A DNA stretch of 8,095 nt from Planctomycetota bacterium (GTDB lineage Bacteria; Planctomycetota; UBA8108; UBA1146), in NCBI GenBank assembly GCA_002691835.1, contig NZJA01000024.1:1-8095 (forward strand). Reading direction: 5' to 3'. Of this stretch, positions 1 to 5,558 are shown piece after piece. The notes beneath the pieces are model-generated. The model was not told the origin of the DNA. It did not search any database and was given only the letters and a program-made list of their open reading frames with translations. A program made the position numbers and the translations under genes. Numbering within the stretch: the stretch's first letter is position 1; each line of letters starts with the position of its first letter.

Positions 1-540
1 CCGGGAAACCACCCCACTAAATGCCAACATCACCAGGACAGAAATGACCACAGCAAGAACCATCACCATTAAGTGCTCTGCCATGCCGACAGCAGTAATC
101 ACTGAATCAATACTGAAGACGATATCAAGAAGAGCGATCTGAATGATCACGGAGGTAAAACTGACCGCTTTAGGTTTTTGGTTCTTCTCTAGCTCAGGCC
201 CTTCCATCTTCACATGAATCTCATGCGTCGCTTTCCCCAGGAGAAATAAACCACCCGCAATCAGGATCAGGTCTTTCCCTGAAAACCCATGCCCCATCAA
301 AGCAAATAATTCGTCTTTCAGGGTCAACAACCAGGAGATGGAAAACAGGAGACCGATACGAGTGACCATCGCCATGATCAAACCCAACCGGCGGGCACTG
401 TCTCTCCGATTTTCGGGTAACCTACCGGCAAGAATTGCGATGAAAATGATGTTGTCGATCCCGAGAACGATCTCCATCACTGTCAGTGTCGCCAATGCGA
501 CCCAGGCATTCGGATCATGAATCCAGGATATATCCCACAT
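1..540 (-). CDS. TerC-family integral membrane protein (C-terminus beyond window)
   Basis: The minus strand translates from ATG at 540 to the window edge without a stop, giving 180 residues of a protein whose family is usually well over 200. The two TerC signatures are present: LGIDNIIFI (residues 26-34, with E23 and D29 in the first membrane segment) and LLDIVFSIDSVITAVGM (137-153, with D139 and D145). Hydrophobic segments lie near residues 13-38, 51-78, 91-101, 127-152 and 157-178. The 102-126 loop is charged. TerC-family proteins are inner-membrane proteins linked to tellurium resistance and, in better-studied members, to manganese export or metal loading of secreted enzymes; the substrate here cannot be read from sequence. 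An excellent Shine-Dalgarno AGGAGG (545-550) sits 4 nt before the ATG. It follows the phosphatase-like gene by 72 bp in the same direction with no clear terminator between, so it may be the last gene seen of one transcript. Confidence 0.93.
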   Translation of the reverse strand, partial: MWDISWIHDPNAWVALATLTVMEIVLGIDNIIFIAILAGRLPENRRDSARRLGLIMAMVTRIGLLFSISWLLTLKDELFALMGHGFSGKDLILIAGGLFLLGKATHEIHVKMEGPELEKNQKPKAVSFTSVIIQIALLDIVFSIDSVITAVGMAEHLMVMVLAVVISVLVMLAFSGVVSR

Positions 541-612
541 CTTTCCTCCTATCGAATCATACCGTCGAAACCTGCGGACTCGAATTCAGCATGGCCATGA
601 GGAGGTCAGTGA

Positions 613-1968
613 TTAACCTCTGACTCGCCGAATGATTTCTCCGAATACGTCTTCTGCGTGAAGAGCATCCTCAGAGGCTCGCCAAGACCTGACCATCACC
701 GGTCCCTGTTCGGGGTCTTCCAACGATCTCCCGTGACTTCCTCTTACACGAGAAGGATCCGTCGAGATCACATCGAGCAGATTCCGAAAACCCAGTTTAC
801 GTGCCAAGATTTTGCTGGCGATCTTTAGTTTGGGGAAAGTCAGCTGGGGATCCAGCAGAAGCTCGGCCGGGTCATAACCGGGTTTTCGGTGAATATCCAC
901 GGTTCGAGCATAATCGGGAGCCCGTCGATCATCATTCCACCAGGGGTAGGCAAACCAATGACCCGGTTCAGAGATCAACACCAGTTCACCACTTCGAGGA
1001 TGGTTTAAGCCAATTTCTTCGAGCTCTTTTCCGTCCACAACACGTGCGACGCCTTCGGTTTGCTTCAGAAGATTCTTAATTCGCGATAAATCTTCGCTAT
1101 GGCGAATGTAGATATGTGCCAGTTGATGATCACAGACGGCAAACGCACGACTCCGATGGACATCCAGAAGGTCTCCATGAGAAGTGACCTGAACATCCAG
1201 CTCTCCCGCATCCGCGAGAACTCTGTTTGGAAAAACAGGAGAATCTACTTTTTCAATTCCATACTCTGAAAGAACCATCATTTCTGCGCCCTTTTCCCGA
1301 CAGCCGTCGAGAAGGCGTGAAAGCTCGGTGTTCAGTTCTTGACGCGACTTCAACGCTTCAGGGGAATCCGGTCCATATCGCTGATCGTCGTAATCCAAAT
1401 GAGGAAGATATACCAGCATGACATCGGGGTCTTCATCCTCGGCCAGTTTCAGAGCCGAATCGACAATCCAACGGGTAGAAGTGATGCCTGCACGTGGCCC
1501 CCAAAAATCAAAGAGGGGAAAGGTTCCAAGTTCCTGCTGCATACGAACCGGAAGATCCGCCGGTTCGCCGTAGACGGAGGGAATCTTCTGACCGTCCGCT
1601 GGATACTCCGGTCGAGGTGTCAGGCTCCAGCGAGCATCGCTTCCCATGTTGTACCACCAAAAGAGATTGGCGACGCGGTAGCCATCTCCCTGTAACTCAT
1701 CGATCAGTGTCGGCTTGCCGATAAGGGAACGGGACTGTAGCCAGAAACGGATTTCCCGGGTATCCCTGTGATACCACCCGTTACCCACGATTCCGTGTTC
1801 GGCAGGAGTTTTTCCGGTGAGATAGGTGGCCTGAACTGAAGTCGTCACAGCGGGTAAAGTCGGCTTGATGGGTGCAGAGGAACCTTCAGCCTGCATCGAC
1901 TTTAAAGCCGGCAGTTGAGCGACGTCTTTCTGCCGTAAACCGACGGCGATGGTCACGACCAGTTTCAT
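613..1968 (-). CDS. Alkaline phosphatase superfamily protein, nucleotide pyrophosphatase/phosphodiesterase-like
   Basis: This 451-residue protein starts at ATG 1968. An AAGG Shine-Dalgarno overlaps the TGA stop of the upstream dihydrouridine synthase, only 10 bp away, so the two are probably translationally coupled. The frame is open further upstream, but that stretch overlaps the neighbour and is not protein-like. The N-terminal PTLPAVTTSVQATYLTG (residues 36-52) followed by EHGIVGNGWY matches the nucleophile region of type I phosphodiesterases/nucleotide pyrophosphatases, with T42 aligning to the catalytic threonine. Other blocks are NLFWWYN (101-107), VYLPHLDYDDQRYGP (186-200), LSEYGI (233-238), CDHQLAH (279-285), DIHRKPGYDP (358-367) and RGSHGR (409-414). 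Several metal ligands of classical members are replaced (see findings). There is no signal peptide, so it is probably cytosolic. From memory, similar proteins are annotated as alkaline phosphatase family in diverse bacteria, some beside ebo-type genes; the substrate is unknown. Family call confident, activity not. Confidence 0.88.
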   Translation of the reverse strand: MKLVVTIAVGLRQKDVAQLPALKSMQAEGSSAPIKPTLPAVTTSVQATYLTGKTPAEHGIVGNGWYHRDTREIRFWLQSRSLIGKPTLIDELQGDGYRVANLFWWYNMGSDARWSLTPRPEYPADGQKIPSVYGEPADLPVRMQQELGTFPLFDFWGPRAGITSTRWIVDSALKLAEDEDPDVMLVYLPHLDYDDQRYGPDSPEALKSRQELNTELSRLLDGCREKGAEMMVLSEYGIEKVDSPVFPNRVLADAGELDVQVTSHGDLLDVHRSRAFAVCDHQLAHIYIRHSEDLSRIKNLLKQTEGVARVVDGKELEEIGLNHPRSGELVLISEPGHWFAYPWWNDDRRAPDYARTVDIHRKPGYDPAELLLDPQLTFPKLKIASKILARKLGFRNLLDVISTDPSRVRGSHGRSLEDPEQGPVMVRSWRASEDALHAEDVFGEIIRRVRG

Positions 1969-1978
1969 CGCTGCGCCT

Positions 1979-3094
1979 TCATTCTGTACAACAGTCTTCC
2001 TCAAGATCATCTTTATCGGCAGCAGGATCGACATCCGGTTCAAGTGGGAACAGGGTGTCGACGATACGCCGAAAATCGGCGGCATCCTTGGCCACCGTGA
2101 TTTCTGAACGGAACGCTCGCGCCCCGCGAACCCCACCCAAATAGCGCGCCGCAAACTTTCTCATCAAAACAGTCCCAAATGGATCACCATGCAACTCCAC
2201 CAACTGACCATGATGGCGAAGCAACTGCTCTCGCTGTTCTGCCAATTCGGGAGGAGCAGGGATCGGCTCCCCTTTCAGCGCCGCCGTAATCTCGCGAAAG
2301 ACCCAGGGGGCACTGAGACAACGGCGTGCCACCATGACCCCTGCAGCCCCGGTGTTCTCCAGAGTTTCCAGTGCACTCGAAGCACAGGAAACATCTCCAT
2401 TGGCGATCACTGGAATCGAAACAGATTCAACGACTTCACGAATCTTCGAGTGCTGGACGGGAACTCCATAACCATCTTTCGCCGTTCGCCCATGGACGGT
2501 AATCCCGACCGCTCCAGCAGACTCTACTGCCCGGGCAACTTCACATGCGGTGATCTGATCCGGGTGAGGGCCCAATCGGATTTTCGCAGTGACTGGGACT
2601 TCTCCTGCTCCCCGCACGGTCGCTTCAACCATACGAGCAATCGTCGACGGATCTCTCAACAATGTCGCCCCGGCTCCCTGCTTGCCCATAATACGTTTCT
2701 TTGGGCACCCAAAATTGAGATCGACGATAGAAATCCCCAGATCGACCAGTCGGCGTGCGGCCTCTTCCACCATCTCCGGTTCCCGGTCCCATAGCTGAAC
2801 ACCAAGAGGTTTGGGTTCTTCGACAACTCCAAAAAGGCGCTCGGGCGAAATCGTGCCCTTGATCCAACCGCCGGCAGAAACCATCTCCGTGTACATCAAT
2901 CCGCACCCACCGAGTTCGCGAACGAGGCGGCGGAAAACGAGATCTGTAAATCCAGCGATGGGAGCCTGAAGAACAGGGGTCTTCAACTCCAATGGACCCA
3001 GCTTCAGAGGAGCCCGCTTCGTCGCAGATTGTGAATCGACAGACTGCTCTGACTCCACAGTGGTTCCCACAGTGGTTCCCACAGTGGTGCCCAT
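1979..3094 (-). CDS. dus: tRNA-dihydrouridine synthase (Dus family)
   Basis: This is an FMN-dependent enzyme reducing specific uridines to dihydrouridine in tRNA. The 371-residue protein shows a TIM-barrel Dus core from about residue 29: VLQAPIAGFTD (41-51), YTEMVSAGG (68-76), DLNFGCPKKRIMGKQGAGA (125-143) with C130 as the catalytic cysteine, AKIRLG (170-175), the FMN-contacting VHGRTAKDGY (200-209), IANGDV (230-235), and GVMVARRCLSAPWVF (252-266), followed by a helical C-terminal domain containing MRKFAARYLGG. The usual GRG-like phosphate motif after GVM reads ARR here, a modest deviation. The first 28 residues and the acidic tail (353-371) are low-complexity. ATG 3094 is chosen because GGGGGT lies 6 nt upstream and can pair with the anti-Shine-Dalgarno through one G-U wobble. 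An in-frame GTG at 3223 would add 43 serine-rich residues with no family similarity. It is not possible to tell DusA, DusB or DusC subtype. Confidence 0.94.
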   Translation of the reverse strand: MGTTVGTTVGTTVESEQSVDSQSATKRAPLKLGPLELKTPVLQAPIAGFTDLVFRRLVRELGGCGLMYTEMVSAGGWIKGTISPERLFGVVEEPKPLGVQLWDREPEMVEEAARRLVDLGISIVDLNFGCPKKRIMGKQGAGATLLRDPSTIARMVEATVRGAGEVPVTAKIRLGPHPDQITACEVARAVESAGAVGITVHGRTAKDGYGVPVQHSKIREVVESVSIPVIANGDVSCASSALETLENTGAAGVMVARRCLSAPWVFREITAALKGEPIPAPPELAEQREQLLRHHGQLVELHGDPFGTVLMRKFAARYLGGVRGARAFRSEITVAKDAADFRRIVDTLFPLEPDVDPAADKDDLEEDCCTE

Positions 3095-3104
3095 CGTGGA
3101 ACCC
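3057..3104 (-). repeat. 12-bp tandem repeat at the 5' end of dus
   Basis: Read on the plus strand, acagtggttccc occurs at 3057-3068 and 3069-3080, and with one mismatch at 3081-3092. A degenerate fourth copy follows at 3093-3104. On the coding strand the first three encode the GTTV-type repeat at the start of the protein (residues 1-13). The fourth copy lies upstream of the ATG and contains the G-rich ribosome-binding sequence, so the duplicated unit runs across the translation start. Confidence 0.85.
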
Positions 3105-3106
3105 CC
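3101..3106 (-). promoter_or_regulatory. Wobble-type ribosome binding site deciding the dus start
   Basis: On the minus strand GGGGGT lies 6 nt before ATG 3094. It differs from GGAGGT at one base that can still pair as G-U. The alternative GTG at 3223 has only a GGTGG touching the start codon, which is too close to act. This favours the shorter protein. Confidence 0.55.
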
Positions 3107-3276
3107 AGTGGAATTGCTCTCTTGGGAAATCTGTGACTGCAGATCTTTCACCGGTCTATTTCCATCCTGATCAAAATGAGGCCTCGAACTCTCGGCGGAC
3201 CTTCGGCAATCCGAAGCTCCCACCCCACCAGATTAGCGATAACCGGGACTTCATGCCAACGGGACTGTCGACCCCG

Positions 3277-5088
3277 TCAGGAATCGCTGATTTTTGGCCC
3301 CTTGAGTGTCAGAGCCTCTAGAAGGTGCTCGACGTGAATCGAATCAGAGGCCGCCAAATCTGCGATCGTTCTCGAAACTCTGAGGAATCGCAGCCAACCC
3401 CGCATCGACCAGGAATGCTCTTTTTCAGTCTGTCGCAAGAGATCATTGGCCGCAGATGTCGGTAACAGCCAACGCTCCCTGTTCTGCCAACGAAGCTTGC
3501 GGTTGGCGCCCCCCCCACCTCGTTGAGCCATTCGAATACGGGCCAACTCAACACGCTGGCGGATCTCCTCGGTCGATTCGGCTGGGATTTCACTTCCTTC
3601 AGAGAAGAGGGAAACCTTCTCCCGCTTCAGCGCAACATGCAGATCAAAACGGTCCAGAAGCGGGTCAGAAAGACGACGTTCATAGCGACGTCGGTCTCGA
3701 CTCAGGCAACGGCAACGACCCTGATCACCTTGCCCACACGGACAAGGATTCATCGCTGCCACCAGGAGAAAATCACCTGGAAAGGTCAAACTTCCTGAAG
3801 CCCGTGAAATCGTCACCACTCCCTCTTCAAGAGGTTCCCGCAATGCTTCCAAGGCAGCCTGCGAGATCTCCGGTAACTCATCCAGAAACAAAACCCCCCG
3901 GTGGGCCCGGGAGATCTCTCCGGGAAGGACAGGCGTTCCACCGCCCACCAGGCCCGCCACGGTAATGCTGTGATGCGGAGCTCGGAAAGGACGCAGGGCT
4001 GTAATCGAAGAGGCTGCAATCGAAGAGAATTGGTAGGAGACGCCATCGACCAACTCTCGGATTTGCCCGACCTCGATCTGTGAAGCGACATCGAGTTTGG
4101 GTAACAAACCAGGAAGACGACGTGCCAGCAAAGATTTTCCACAACCCGGAGGGCCAACAAAAATGAGCGGGTGCTCGCCGGCGGCACAGATTTCCAGAGC
4201 ACGACGTGCTCGGTGTTGGCCCAGTACGTCTGACATGTCAGGTAAATCTTTGGTCACCAGTTCAGCAAAGCCAGCGGGATCAGGATCCCTCACCTCGAGT
4301 GGAGCCGGGTCTCGCCAGTTCGGATCCCTTTGCCCCGACAAAACCTGAAGGACTGCGAGCAACGATTCCGACTCGACCACTTCACAGCGACGATCCGAAG
4401 TTTCTTTTCGGCCCTCTTCAGACTCCCACTGCGGAATTGCCCCCTGAGGATGCTGCCCCTGAGGATGCTGCCCTTGAGGAACAAAGAGCCGTCGACTCAG
4501 GTTTGCGCAAGAGTCCCATTTCGCCTCCCCTTGCTGCAGCAGGTCTTCAGTGGTCCGATTTGCTGGCTCATCGGTTGATGACTCATCCGTTGCTGACTCA
4601 TCGGTTGATGACTCATCGTGGGGCCATTCTGCCCTTTTCTTGCCCTTCTTGCCCGTTTCAGCCGAACTGTGCATTTTCGCCGAAAGAGCCAGGGTTCTTT
4701 GAAGCTTCTGAGCGATACTGACCCCTCCCCGAACTGGCCGAAGCCGCCCATCGAGAGCTAATTCGCCAATAAACCCATGATCCTCGACGGCTTTGGCGGG
4801 AATCTGGCCGCTTTCCACCAGAATTGCCAGAGCGATGGCGAGATCAAAGGTCGATCCATCCTTCATCACTGAAGCGGGGGCCAAATGGACGACAATCCGG
4901 TGTCGGTCAGGAAAGCGATATCCACTATTCTCGATGGCAGAGCGGATTCGTTGACGGGATTCCCGAATCCCAGGTCCCGGGAGACCGGTGATCACGAAAG
5001 AATTCAAGGCGGGGACGAGGTCCGCCTCCACTTCTACTGGACGCCCTCTCAATCCTGCCAAATCACCCGACATCACTCGAAATGCCAT
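3277..5088 (-). CDS. comM: YifB/ComM family Mg-chelatase-like AAA+ ATPase with repeat-containing inserts
   Basis: This 603-residue AAA+ ATPase starts at ATG 5088 behind a GGAGGG Shine-Dalgarno 5 nt upstream. The ComM-type N-terminal domain (residues 1-135) has the lonP-like fold signatures FVITGLPGPGIRESRQRI and MKDGSTFDLAIALAIL. The ATPase core has Walker A GPPGCGKS (312-319), RPFRAPHHS (366-374), GGGTPVLPGEISRAH (382-396), Walker B VLFLDE (399-404), a cysteine cluster C449/C451/C459/C461 and the arginine-finger region LLDRFD (477-482). The C-terminal helical domain (about 540-595) includes the LRVSRTIADLA segment. Known ComM is a cytosolic hexameric helicase that promotes branch migration during natural transformation; that role is inferred here by family only. 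Typical members have about 500 residues. The excess sits in two low-complexity inserts (about 139-196 and 205-233). Catalytic motifs are intact, so the protein should be functional. It leads the minus-strand gene group and diverges from the S41 protease gene. Confidence 0.95.
   Translation of the reverse strand: MAFRVMSGDLAGLRGRPVEVEADLVPALNSFVITGLPGPGIRESRQRIRSAIENSGYRFPDRHRIVVHLAPASVMKDGSTFDLAIALAILVESGQIPAKAVEDHGFIGELALDGRLRPVRGGVSIAQKLQRTLALSAKMHSSAETGKKGKKRAEWPHDESSTDESATDESSTDEPANRTTEDLLQQGEAKWDSCANLSRRLFVPQGQHPQGQHPQGAIPQWESEEGRKETSDRRCEVVESESLLAVLQVLSGQRDPNWRDPAPLEVRDPDPAGFAELVTKDLPDMSDVLGQHRARRALEICAAGEHPLIFVGPPGCGKSLLARRLPGLLPKLDVASQIEVGQIRELVDGVSYQFSSIAASSITALRPFRAPHHSITVAGLVGGGTPVLPGEISRAHRGVLFLDELPEISQAALEALREPLEEGVVTISRASGSLTFPGDFLLVAAMNPCPCGQGDQGRCRCLSRDRRRYERRLSDPLLDRFDLHVALKREKVSLFSEGSEIPAESTEEIRQRVELARIRMAQRGGGGANRKLRWQNRERWLLPTSAANDLLRQTEKEHSWSMRGWLRFLRVSRTIADLAASDSIHVEHLLEALTLKGPKISDS
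4001..4030 (-). repeat. 15-bp tandem duplication inside the ATPase core of comM
   Basis: On the plus strand gtaatcgaagaggct (4001-4015) is followed directly by gcaatcgaagagaat (4016-4030), matching at most positions. On the coding strand it gives the pentapeptide-type duplication around SSIAASSI (residues 355-362), just before the conserved RPFRAPHH motif. It could be an old duplication or chance similarity. Confidence 0.5.
4441..4480 (-). repeat. 15-bp tandem repeat encoding PQGQH units in comM
   Basis: Two identical copies of cccctgaggatgctg (4441-4455 and 4456-4470) are followed by a partial third copy with one mismatch (4471-4480). On the coding strand they encode PQGQH-PQGQH-PQG (residues 204-216), in frame, directly after the strand-like segment LSRRLFV. 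The near identity of the units implies recent duplication by slippage or unequal exchange. Confidence 0.9.
4567..4618 (-). repeat. 15-bp tandem repeat encoding acidic DESST units in comM
   Basis: Three units of ctcatcggttgatga run from 4567 to 4611. The middle unit has two differences, and a 7-base partial unit follows. On the coding strand they encode DESST-DESAT-DESST-DE (residues 158-174), an acidic, serine/threonine-rich and presumably disordered linker preceded by a lysine-rich patch (residues 147-152). Confidence 0.9.
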
Positions 5089-5140
5089 CGGAACCCTCCA
5101 CGTTTCGAACGAACCATCCGCGTTCTGGTTCTCTTTTACG

Positions 5141-5165
5141 GAAGCGGCTATACTTCAGCCTCTTC
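5141..5165. other. Imperfect hairpin in the comM leader
   Basis: GAAG-C-GGCT (5141-5149) pairs with AGCC-T-CTTC (5157-5165) around a 7-nt loop, giving eight base pairs with one C/T mismatch. It lies about 50 bp upstream of the comM start codon. It could form in a comM leader transcript, or may simply be the promoter area. Confidence 0.35.
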
Positions 5166-5178
5166 GTAGCCTTTGCTG

Positions 5179-5218
5179 GAGGGCCTCGGGTTGAAAAACC
5201 TTCGGATCCCTCTTTTTT
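5179..5218 (+). terminator. Candidate hairpin with T6 tract on the plus strand
   Basis: GAGGG (5179-5183) pairs with CCCTC (5208-5212). Inside it, CC (5184-5185) pairs with GG (5204-5205) and GGTT (5189-5192) with AACC (5197-5200) around a GAAA tetraloop. Two internal mismatches and a 2-nt bulge weaken it. Six Ts follow (5213-5218). The form is that of an intrinsic terminator, but no plus-strand gene lies upstream, so it would act only on an antisense transcript. In the opposite orientation it would be a hairpin in the comM leader. Confidence 0.35.
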
Positions 5219-5240
5219 GCAGGTCTGCAGTTGAGGTTTA

Positions 5241-5272
5241 GTGAGTTTTTGCGTGTTTTGTGAGTTTTTGCG
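5241..5272. repeat. Two-copy direct repeat with 19-bp period
   Basis: The 13-mer gtgagtttttgcg occurs at 5241-5253 and again at 5260-5272, separated by tgtttt. It is a local duplication in the divergent intergenic region and has no coding meaning I can see. Confidence 0.8.
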
Positions 5273-5305
5273 AAAACCGCCCTCTGACAGAAGAGAGTGC
5301 TGCAA

Positions 5306-5340
5306 TTCCCGGGAACTTGGATTTCCAATTTAACGTTCCC
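5306..5340. promoter_or_regulatory. TTCCCGGGAA palindrome overlapping a bulged hairpin; possible operator
   Basis: TTCCCGGGAA (5306-5315) is a perfect 10-bp palindrome. Its right half also starts a second structure: GGGAAC (5311-5316) pairs with GTTCCC (5335-5340), and the inner TTGG (5317-5320) pairs with CCAA (5325-5328), leaving a 6-nt bulge at 5329-5334. Three copies of the half-site therefore lie within 35 bp between two divergent genes. An operator or transcript structure is possible; no regulator can be named. Confidence 0.35.
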
Positions 5341-5386
5341 ATGAAGCAGTCCTTTTCTCGAAAGAAATTGTTTTCGACTCGTAGTA

Positions 5387-5481
5387 ATTCCGAAACAGCA
5401 CGACAGTAATTCTGAAACAGCACGAAATTCTGAAACAGCACGAAATTCTGAAACAGCACGATTCTGAAACAGCACGACAGT
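5387..5481. repeat. Array of five 17-bp direct repeats (ATTCYGAAACAGCACGA)
   Basis: Copies begin at 5387, 5409, 5427, 5445 and 5461, giving spacings of 22, 18, 18 and 16 bp; the fourth and fifth overlap by one base. The first copy has C where the others have T at the fifth position; otherwise they are identical. The two outer copies share a further CAGT (5404-5407 and 5478-5481). With almost no spacer it is not a CRISPR array. It lies 78 bp upstream of the S41 protease start codon. Confidence 0.93.
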
Positions 5482-5558
5482 CGAACCGTCACTCACAGCA
5501 AGAACTAACGGCAGAAATCAATCGTGAACCTGTCCCGGTTCCACCCAGAAGGGGGTCC

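Larger units (their letters stand above)
5089..5558. other. Divergent intergenic region with repeats and hairpins, no gene
   Basis: These 470 bp separate the start codons of comM (minus) and the S41 protease (plus), so they should hold both promoters. Several frames are open on both strands, up to about 110 codons. However, the frames overlap each other, lack ribosome-binding sites and are kept open by repeats without stop codons, so I do not call a gene. I see no convincing -35/-10 pair on either strand; a TATAGC on the minus strand near 5146-5151 is only a weak candidate. The region is organised as an imperfect hairpin (5141-5165), a hairpin with T-tract (5179-5218), a 19-bp-period duplication (5241-5272), a palindrome plus hairpin (5306-5340) and a 17-bp repeat array (5387-5481). 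Confidence 0.7.

Noticed and set aside
596..630. Weak inverted repeats (GAGGT/ACCTC, GTCAG/CTGAC) around the phosphatase-like stop codon
   Set aside because: Only five base pairs with long loops and no T-tract, so not called as a terminator.
1979..2154. Upstream extension of the phosphatase-like gene to 2154
   Set aside because: The extension overlaps the dus coding region in another frame. ATG 1968 has a good ribosome-binding site and begins exactly where family similarity begins.
3148..3276. Open frame continuing in the comM reading frame after its TGA, encoding a protein-like stretch (WELRIAEGPPRVRG)
   Set aside because: ComM family proteins end near the TGA, there is no ribosome-binding site for a separate small gene, and the length is within chance.
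5353..5368. TTTCT-CGAA-AGAAA mini-hairpin
   Set aside because: A five-base-pair AT-rich stem is expected by chance and has no terminator tail.
5387..5481. Possible CRISPR array
   Set aside because: Repeats are 17 bp with spacers of 0-5 bp, and no cas gene is present.
5155..5496. Minus-strand open frame of about 113 codons with a RAVSEF-type repeat, and overlapping shorter frames
   Set aside because: The frame is open because the 18-bp-period part of the repeat array has no stop codon. It begins with GTG without a ribosome-binding site and competes with other equally open frames in the same stretch.
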